Positions 56,962-64,000 of a stretch of DNA of 64,000 nucleotides are shown piece by piece (the first letter of the stretch is position 1; the number at the start of each line of letters is the position of its first letter). The position numbers and the translations under genes are program-made. The stretch spans positions 1,178,001 through 1,242,000 of the forward strand of contig JAFFJZ010000049.1 of NCBI GenBank assembly GCA_018340375.1. Reading direction: 5' to 3'. The notes beneath the pieces were generated by a model. The model searched no databases, had not been told where the DNA came from, and saw only the letters and a list, made by a program, of their open reading frames with translations. The stretch is from Gonatopus flavifemur. Taxonomy: Eukaryota > Arthropoda > Insecta > Hymenoptera > Dryinidae.

Positions 56962-57290
56962 ACCAGCTTACCATCCAAATAAACATTTTGTGTGTAAGAT
57001 TTCTCTGAACTGACTTCATAAAACAGTCTGAAATTTTCAGGGAATAATCTTTGATACTTCATCTATTGCTGTATAGAGCCCGAATTTCAGATTTTGAGAA
57101 GGAAATTCCCTTCTCAGTCAGTAACGAATAGTTTTTTTACGAAATTTGGAATCCGGGCTCTGTACAGCAATAGATGGTGTATGAAAGATTATTCTCTGAA
57201 AATTTCAGACTGTTCCATAAATTCAATTCAGAGAAATGTTACACACAAAATGTTCACTCGGATGGTAAGCTGGTATCTCCTCAAACCAGC
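56962..57290. repeat. Palindromic foldback element, copy 2
   Basis: Centred near 57105, arms about 150 bases. TCTATTGCTGTATAGAGCCC is inverted as GGGCTCTGTACAGCAATAGA. The ends carry ATACCAGCTTACCATCC. Same element as 10205-10540. Confidence 0.85.
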
Positions 57291-58884
57291 CTGAAAATGT
57301 GAGGAAGTTTTTCCCTTCACTTTCAGAAGGTGACTGTGAGGGTTTGTCGGTATCACTGTTTCTCCTGATCGTTCTCTCGGATGGACCGAGTAGCTTGGGA
57401 GGCAAGCGGGCGATGGTCTATCGAGTGCCCTCCCATTGCCGCCGAATGACAGCATATACAAGATGAGGGTTGTCGTAGATATGCAGAAATTAAGCGGTCA
57501 GCGGATACCAGACAGGGTTGGAGGATTTCATCAAACCAGTCATAGGACTGATTATTTCATGATGATGATGACATAGCATGAGTATGTCACGTGGTCTACT
57601 TTGTTCGCGTTAACAACGGAGAGATGCTCTGAGTCAGTGACGCGCAAATCTCCTCCGAGGCAATCACGTCCATCGTATCCCACCTCTGTTCCCCCGCAGT
57701 TTTCTCACGTATGAGTCCCTGACGTGATTCAAACTTTCTTGTTGTTGTTTTTTTTCGTTCAGAATGAATTTTCAAAGTGTTGGGAAACCACTGTGCAGTT
57801 ACTCCGGGTTTCCGGCTCATGCCATATCGTTCTTTTGCTCTAACGAACTCTCTCCACATCAGCTTCAACTCTCGCTCTCCCTCCCTTCCTCTGTACAGTC
57901 CATTGGTCTTCTATTTCCGAACGATCTTCATTTATCTTCGAAGTTTTCCGCACTCCTACCTTCTTCTTCATCATTGTTGGTCCTTCGAGTTGGATACCCG
58001 GCTGGTTCCTCGCGAAAAGTGTGCCAAAAAACATGAGGAAGGTGTGTGCGTATAACATTCTTTAGGTTCACACATGGACATCGGCTGGTTGTGTGAGTGT
58101 TCGTCTTTCAAACATTCGATCTGTGTATAGTTGTTGACACGGGAAACAATAACAAGGACGTACGCACACATGCATATCGCTGTCCGTCACCCCTCTAATC
58201 TTCAACTCGAAGGGAGGCTGCACATCGAATCACCATTAGATCGCCCCTTACGCATCTCCTCCTCTGCGTGGGGGAGACTCTCCTCATGGGAGTGGGGATC
58301 ACCTTCTCTACACTCGTTTTGTTGCGCTGGACGGAACGACACATCTATGTCTACCTTTGTAAGGTCTGATGAGTGTCCTCTCCGCACCCGTTTCAATTCT
58401 CAATTCTTTTTTTCCACGAGCTCAACGGACTATTCGTCGTGAAAATATCATTTTTTGTTGTACCAATGATCTGGTGCATTTTTTCTAAGCAACGTTTGTG
58501 CTGTTCAGTGCAATTATTATCAAAATTTGATGAGGTAACGTTCTTTCGACCGATCAAATTCTTTCCTATTTCCTTCTTTTTCTTTGAGTGGGAAGTAACT
58601 TCGTGGGGGAATTGAATTCTTGTTCCTTTTTGAAATTCAGACAGAGTTTCATCTTTTGTTTGAAATACAACTTGTCACAGTTCGCATTTTGGACGGTTCC
58701 TGTTTTTTTTCCTACGTTTTGGTGTGTTTTTGACCAATATGGAATCTCTTCTGAGAAAACCGGAGGAAAATTTGCGAGCTCTATCGCGAATAATCATGAA
58801 TATGAAGAAGCTGGGAGAATCAAAGATCACTCCGGGAGTGACCAATGCACGTATAGAGCGTTGAGAGGCGCTCCAAAAACCTGT
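57291..58884. other. No gene recognised
   Basis: Several short frames but no motif that I can name. The BEL/Pao homology begins only at 58885. Confidence 0.45.
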
Positions 58885-60113
58885 TAAGACGCTGGGTTTG
58901 ATTTGGATTCCATCTGAGAATTTTCCCAGTTTACGAATCCCAGCGGGGTTAGATCCACCCCAGTTACGCCCACAGGTTGTTACGAAGCGATCCGTGTTGT
59001 CTCCGTTAGCCAGAGTCATTGATCCTTCGTGGTGGATTGCTCCAGTGACGATCACGACGAAAATACTTATCCAGGATCTTCGGCTTCTGGGAATGGACTG
59101 GGACACTTCTCCATCTTCCTCTGTTCAAGGCATTTGGGGAAATCATTGCAGTTCTTTGGGAAAGCTGGAGACCATCCGCATAGCTCGCCCAATCAGATAC
59201 CTTCCTGAAGTTTCCGATGTGCAAATTTACGGGTTCGCAGATGCTCCCATGCGGGCTTATGCTGCTGCGGTACACGTCAGATTGATAGACGACGGAGGTC
59301 GTATGACAGTTTTGCTTCTTGCAACGAAATCGGAGGTGGCTCCGGTAAAAACCGTGAGCCTACCTCGTCTAGAATTATGGTTCGCGGTGCTTTTGGTTGA
59401 GCTCCCGCTCCACGTTCGGGGAGCTTCGATTTTTGAGGAGGTTGTTATTCATTCGTGGTTGGATATCCAGGTGGCATTATCCTGGTTGGAGGAACATCCG
59501 AGCAGCTGGACCACTTTCGTCGCGGATAGAGTTTCTTCTATTCAGTCATCTCTTCCTGAGGTGATCTGGAGACATGTGCCCACTAAGGGGAACCCGGCCA
59601 ATACGGCTACTCGCAGTGAGATGCCACTAGAATTAGGTATATCCGATTCGTGGTGGCGAGGGTCTGTCATAGTCCAGAGAAAGTGCTGGAAGGTGGCTAG
59701 ATTCTCCAGAGGGAGGAGGAGTGTTTTCAGAACAACGCCATGGAGTTGGGGTCAACCTGGCGACTCAGCCGTCTGTCAATCTATGTGTGGAACTAACGGG
59801 AAGTTTTTCCTCGCTCGACAAACTCCTTCGCGTAGTCACTCATTGTCCACAATTTGTTCGGCGGATCAGATCTACTCCTGCTGATCCAGTTTCTGGATTT
59901 CTCTCTGCGTGGGAATTGCGTGATTCTCGCATGCTACTGATCAAGGCATTTCAGGTAGATAGCTTTGCTGAAAAGTTATCGGCTTTGAGTTCCAAGATGG
60001 CGCTTCCTAGGAGGAGTCCTGTTCTTAACCCATCAAGTCTGGGAAATGCAGGATTTCAACTGTACGTTTTTTTTCAACTGTACGAACTTTTGAACGTTGC
60101 AAATGATAGATGA
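58885..60113 (+). pseudogene. BEL/Pao pol fragment: RT end, RNase H, integrase start
   Basis: Plus strand reads KTLGLIWIPSENF (reverse transcriptase end), TKRSVLSPLARVIDPSWWIA and PVTITTKILIQDLRLLGMDW, then RNase H: YGFADAPMRAYAAAVHVR, KTVSLPRLELWFAVLLVEL and HVPTKGNPANTATR. A frameshift near 59720-59880 leads to LLRVVTHCPQFVRRIRS and SAWELRDSRMLLIKAFQ, the segment before the integrase zinc finger. The LPRLEL and NPAD-like order is typical of BEL/Pao. The core integrase and LTRs are absent, so it is a truncated copy. Confidence 0.88.
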
Positions 60114-60117
60114 ATCA

Positions 60118-60480
60118 ACATGAATTCATGGCAAAAAAACCTTACCCACCATTCTTGAGATTACTCTCTCGATTGCTGAGGTCAAAATTGCATTCAGATG
60201 GCGCTGGAATACCGACATAAGCGGTTGAAAATAAAAAGTCAACAAGAAATTGGAGGATATTTCACTTTGTGATTTTTTTACAGGTTGGAAGTGCACTTAA
60301 AATTATTCGAAACATCAACCAAGGGTGCAAAAAATATCTCAACTTCACAATAGAATTTGTTCCCTGACTCGAAGGAGACCTAACCTCTCTCAATTCACCA
60401 TAAATTCATCAAAATAACTCGCAATTCTGAGAATCTAGAGGGAATGGTTAGGACATACAATTTTATCCGTCCGATATTTT
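60118..60480. other. No gene recognised
   Basis: Short non-coding stretch between the BEL/Pao fragment and the minisatellite. Confidence 0.4.
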
Positions 60481-60995
60481 TCAAGAGGAGTACCCAGAGG
60501 TTTTTGAGGCCGCTGACTATGAATTCACCATCAGATTTTCGAAAATCAAAATGGCGGATCCAAGATGGTGAATGAAAAGTCCAAAAAAGCCTCGAAGATG
60601 GATTGGATTCGATATACTGGGGTTTTCGAGGTCGCTGATTATGAATCCAGCATCAGATTTGCAAAATTGGAGATGGCGGACTCGAGACGGCGGACAAAAA
60701 TTCGAAAATAGTCTCAAAGATGGATGAAAATCGGTATAGTGGGGTTCCGGAGGTCACTGAAAACGAATCCAGCATCAGATTTCCGGAATCCAAGATGGCG
60801 GATCCAATATGGCATACTGAAATTTATAAAATGCTTCTGAATCATGAGGAAATGTGTATACGAGGGATTTTTGGGGTCGCTGATAACGTATTTGGAGTTA
60901 TATTCCAAAAATTCAAGATGGTGGATCCAATGCGGCATACCAAAATCCACGATATGACTCAAAATCATGCAATGATGTTTATACAGGGTTTCACG
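60480..60995 (+). repeat. Minisatellite, four ~125-bp units
   Basis: Each unit has GAGGTCGCTGA-like, CAGCATCAGATTT-like and AAGATGGCGGATCCAA-like strings; starts near 60500, 60628, 60750 and 60880. The related motif at 51.1 kb is in the opposite orientation. Confidence 0.75.
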
Positions 60996-61003
60996 GGAGA
61001 AAA

Positions 61004-62984
61004 TTGATTATGAAAGGATTGAAAGAATCCTTTGATATAAAAAATGTATCTGAAATTCCAAAATTGCACGTGACTCAAATGACACTTGAGAGTGAAGCGA
61101 AGATTTGGTTCAATACAAATCGACAAGATATCCAAACATTCGATCAGTTCGAAACAGGATTCTTGGATGAGTTCTTCAGTATTCCGATTAGAGTCAGATA
61201 TAAGAATGAATGGTCAACGAATCGTTACGGATCACAAGATGGATCGTTATATACTCGTTTTATGAATCAATTAGAGAAAACTAGACATTTTGATTCACCG
61301 TTGAGTAATGTCGAAATTGATTATCCTTTAATTCAACAAATGCCACTTAGAATTCGTGGATCACTCGTTTCCATCGATTTCAATGATAATGAAGCAGTAT
61401 GTAATGTCTTGATAATAACAATGGAGAACGTGATCGTGGGGAACGAAGATTCAATAACTACACTGTCGAAAATGTTCGTAACATGCGTTATCAGCATGAT
61501 AGGAGACATATTCAATCTAATAGAGGAAATAGATTCTCAGCGAATAATTCATATCATTCAAATCATCAATCACATCGGAGAAATTATCCAAATTATAACA
61601 GGCGAAATTATGATGGGGCAAATAGTAGTTTTCCGAATGCATTGTATAGAAACAATCAAAATCATAGATAATTATAGATATAGATCACATGAAAGAAAAA
61701 ACCGATTCCAGATCCCGAATACAAGTATTACACCTCAAAATTATCCCTATACACCGTATAATGATTCCGGTAGAACAATGAACAATCAAAGTGATTCCTC
61801 AAACGTTTAAGCAGTGCCGCGAATACAGATCCTAGTGTACACTGTTATAACTATGATATCGTGGAGCATCTGATTGAAGGAATCGATCGTGAAGTATCAG
61901 GAGAGAATTACGAAGGAGAACAACAAGGTTGTCCTTACATAAACCATGAAATCATGAAAAAACGAATATACGCATTGATTGACTCAGGAAGCAAGATCAT
62001 CTTTATATTGGAAAATTTTTATCAAGAATTGGGAAAAATAGAAAAAATTGCAGAGTTACCACTAACAAATACTGTAGTGATACCAGCTGTGAGTGGAAGG
62101 GCAAAACCAATACATAAACAAGTACAACTTGAAGTAATTTGTGATCAATACGAGATGCTTGGTACCTTTTTAGTTGTTCCTGATTTAATCAATAATGCTA
62201 TTCTAGGAAGTGATTGGCTGAGAGTCCATCATGCAACTATAAACTATGGAGACAGCGTATTGGAAGTGCAAATGTGTCGGAAAGAAATTGCTATCCCACT
62301 AATATTCAGGAGAACATCAATCGAAAGAACAATATCATTCACGAGCTCGCATACAAAATGTATTTTGATTCGTAATGGGAATAATCATAAATTCGATAAT
62401 CAAATGACTGAAAATGAAGTGACAGTGAAGATGAATCATCTAAATCAAATGAAAAGGATGATATAACTCTTGAAGATACTCGCAATATAGTTTGTATAAA
62501 GAATGGAGAAAATGGAGATGACAAGGCGAATGGAACAAAAAAGGATAAGTTAAAAAATAATATGGAGGAAAATAATTATGAGATTGATAGCACTGATAGG
62601 ATTGACCAGAAGAGTGTGAATAATCGCGAAATATGTAATGAGACCAATTCATTGAAACTTGTTCCGATACAAGATGAGACAAATAAAATTATAATCGATG
62701 ATGAGGAAATATATTACGAAAATATGATCCAACAATCGAAATATAGTAATGTTCAGGCTATTCATAAAAATAATATCGATTTGGTTGATGATACCGTTCT
62801 AATTTCGGCAGAAATAAATAAATATCACGAAGAGGCAATGAGAGTAGTTTCATCAGTAGCGGAAATTATTGGAGAACAAAAATCATTGTTATTTGAACTC
62901 TTTCAACTATTGATGGAACATAAAAAACTTTTCTCAGATAAACCTGGGTGTACGAACGTACAAAATCAAACTGGAAATTCATGA
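61004..62984 (+). pseudogene. Ty3/gypsy gag and protease fragment
   Basis: Gag: IPKLHVTQMTLESEAKIWFN and FDQFETGFLDEFFS match the retrotransposon gag core. A frameshift near 61405 moves into an asparagine-arginine-rich tail (HQSHRRNYPNYNRRNYDG). Protease (61861-62466): IYALIDSGSKIIFI has the DSG active site, and NAILGSDWLRVHHATINY the second conserved block. A linker follows to KKLFSDKPGCTNV near 62930, just where the reverse transcriptase should begin; it is missing. Base composition differs from the gypsy at 42 kb, so this is a separate family. Confidence 0.85.
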
Positions 62985-64000
62985 ACTGTATGAAATCTTA
63001 CACTGAGTACAACACATTGTCCACTTCCATCGCTCTGGTTGCTACCCCACCAATAATTCACGCTCTGTACATACTCACACTCATACACATACACTTACTT
63101 GCCGCCTAAATATTCAACCTGTACGACGAACAGAGCCGTTTAAACCGTATAACGATACGGTCTACTGTACTCAGTTGATTTCAATTGAACCACGTGTCGC
63201 AAATTATTCAGTGTGGATTACCTCAACATCCTTCTTATCAATCCTCAAGCTCATTCTTCCCATTCATAATCATTCTATTTTCCTAATTTGTCCATTGGTC
63301 CTCCGAGCCGGACGGCTCAAATCTCATCCGCTCCTATATTCCTTGAAAAGTGAAAATTTCACGTGTTCGGTCACCGTACGACGTTACCGCCATCACTCGC
63401 ACGTCTCAAGACATTTTCTGAATTGAATTACTCGAGGGGTTACTGTGCTTTTGATCTCCGAAACTTCATCTGAACAAACGATAGTGATTCGAGAAGCACA
63501 CCTAACAGTGCATCGATGCAATTTTGCTGTATACTCGCACTGTGCAGTATTATATGCACTGCAATTCGTTCTCGTGCTGTGGGAAAGACCTAAGAGTGCG
63601 GTGACAAATACATTAAACGATGCTGTTTGGTCGTGCATCACACGCATTATTCGATGCAGCATAAGTTTCCACTGAAATACATGAACATAATTCGTGTAAT
63701 AACTCGTACATTATTACATCAGTTCATATCCTAATTCAACGTTCGAGACGAGGATACAGAACAATTCGTCGTTGAAGGTGCGCTCACACTGAACAAGCCA
63801 ACAGCTGAAATTCTAACTCTTCGCTGTCCCTTTACTCCGCTTCATATAACTCGACAACGGCGTGGATGCCGCTGTAACCATTTGTACGACGGTGACCTAA
63901 TCGACGGCTCAACATCAGCAACATTCTCCTTTTCTTTGTATACTTCTTTGAAAGAATTCAGATACATTTCCGAATCGAAATTTCATTATCACATCGAGCA
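62985..64000. other. No gene recognised
   Basis: After the truncated gypsy. It might include LTR or host sequence, but I see no terminal TG/CA structure and no coding motif. Confidence 0.4.

Overview
The window looks like a transposon-dense, AT-rich block of an arthropod nuclear genome, most likely an insect and possibly a hymenopteran. That guess rests on an insect-type cytochrome P450 exon with consensus splice sites, several mariner subfamilies, Transib, BEL/Pao, Ty3/gypsy and LINE debris, and the absence of bacterial gene organisation. The only host-gene piece I can support is one P450 exon near 2.6 kb. I found no rRNA, tRNA or CRISPR. Almost all long open frames are decayed transposases or retroelement polyproteins.

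Layout. 1-461: edge of a mariner. 2.5-2.8 kb: P450 exon with a foldback MITE beside it. 4.6-20.9 kb: a roughly 16 kb element (A) bounded by long inverted repeats. It carries a broken gene for a DUF7869-like putative transposase, cut by two mariners, and a large I-like LINE that is itself cut by a MULE fragment and at least four MITE-like elements. 22.3-24.3 kb: a near-complete DD41D (Visitor-type) element with 377-bp inverted repeats and TA flanks. 25.3-31.5 kb: a Transib element with a clean 5-bp CGTCG duplication and ends that resemble V(D)J recombination signals; its two arms are inverted copies. 31.9-33.0 kb: another mariner. 34.0-41.0 kb: element B, the same long-inverted-repeat family as A, stuffed with an extremely purine-rich LINE. 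42.0-51 kb: a Ty3/gypsy remnant (RNase H, integrase, an extra ORF, polypurine tract, LTR) split by elements C (44,475-47,251) and D (48,415-50,875), again of the same family. 52-64 kb: a mariner, a second copy of a foldback seen at 10.4 kb, a BEL/Pao fragment, minisatellite arrays, and a gypsy gag-protease fragment.

How the parts relate. Elements A, B, C and D share the inverted-repeat core (a conserved GTATTGTCCAAGC-like block and a TTCCAGCGACAAAGTTG block), and three of them start GAGNGTYCGGATG. Element D has AATT on both sides. A carries most of the DUF7869-like gene, and the 218-bp spacer of C encodes a homologue of that protein's C-terminus. This links a putative transposase gene to a set of long-inverted-repeat elements, and is my best candidate for an under-described mobile system. 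All family assignments were made by eye from motifs, without database searches.
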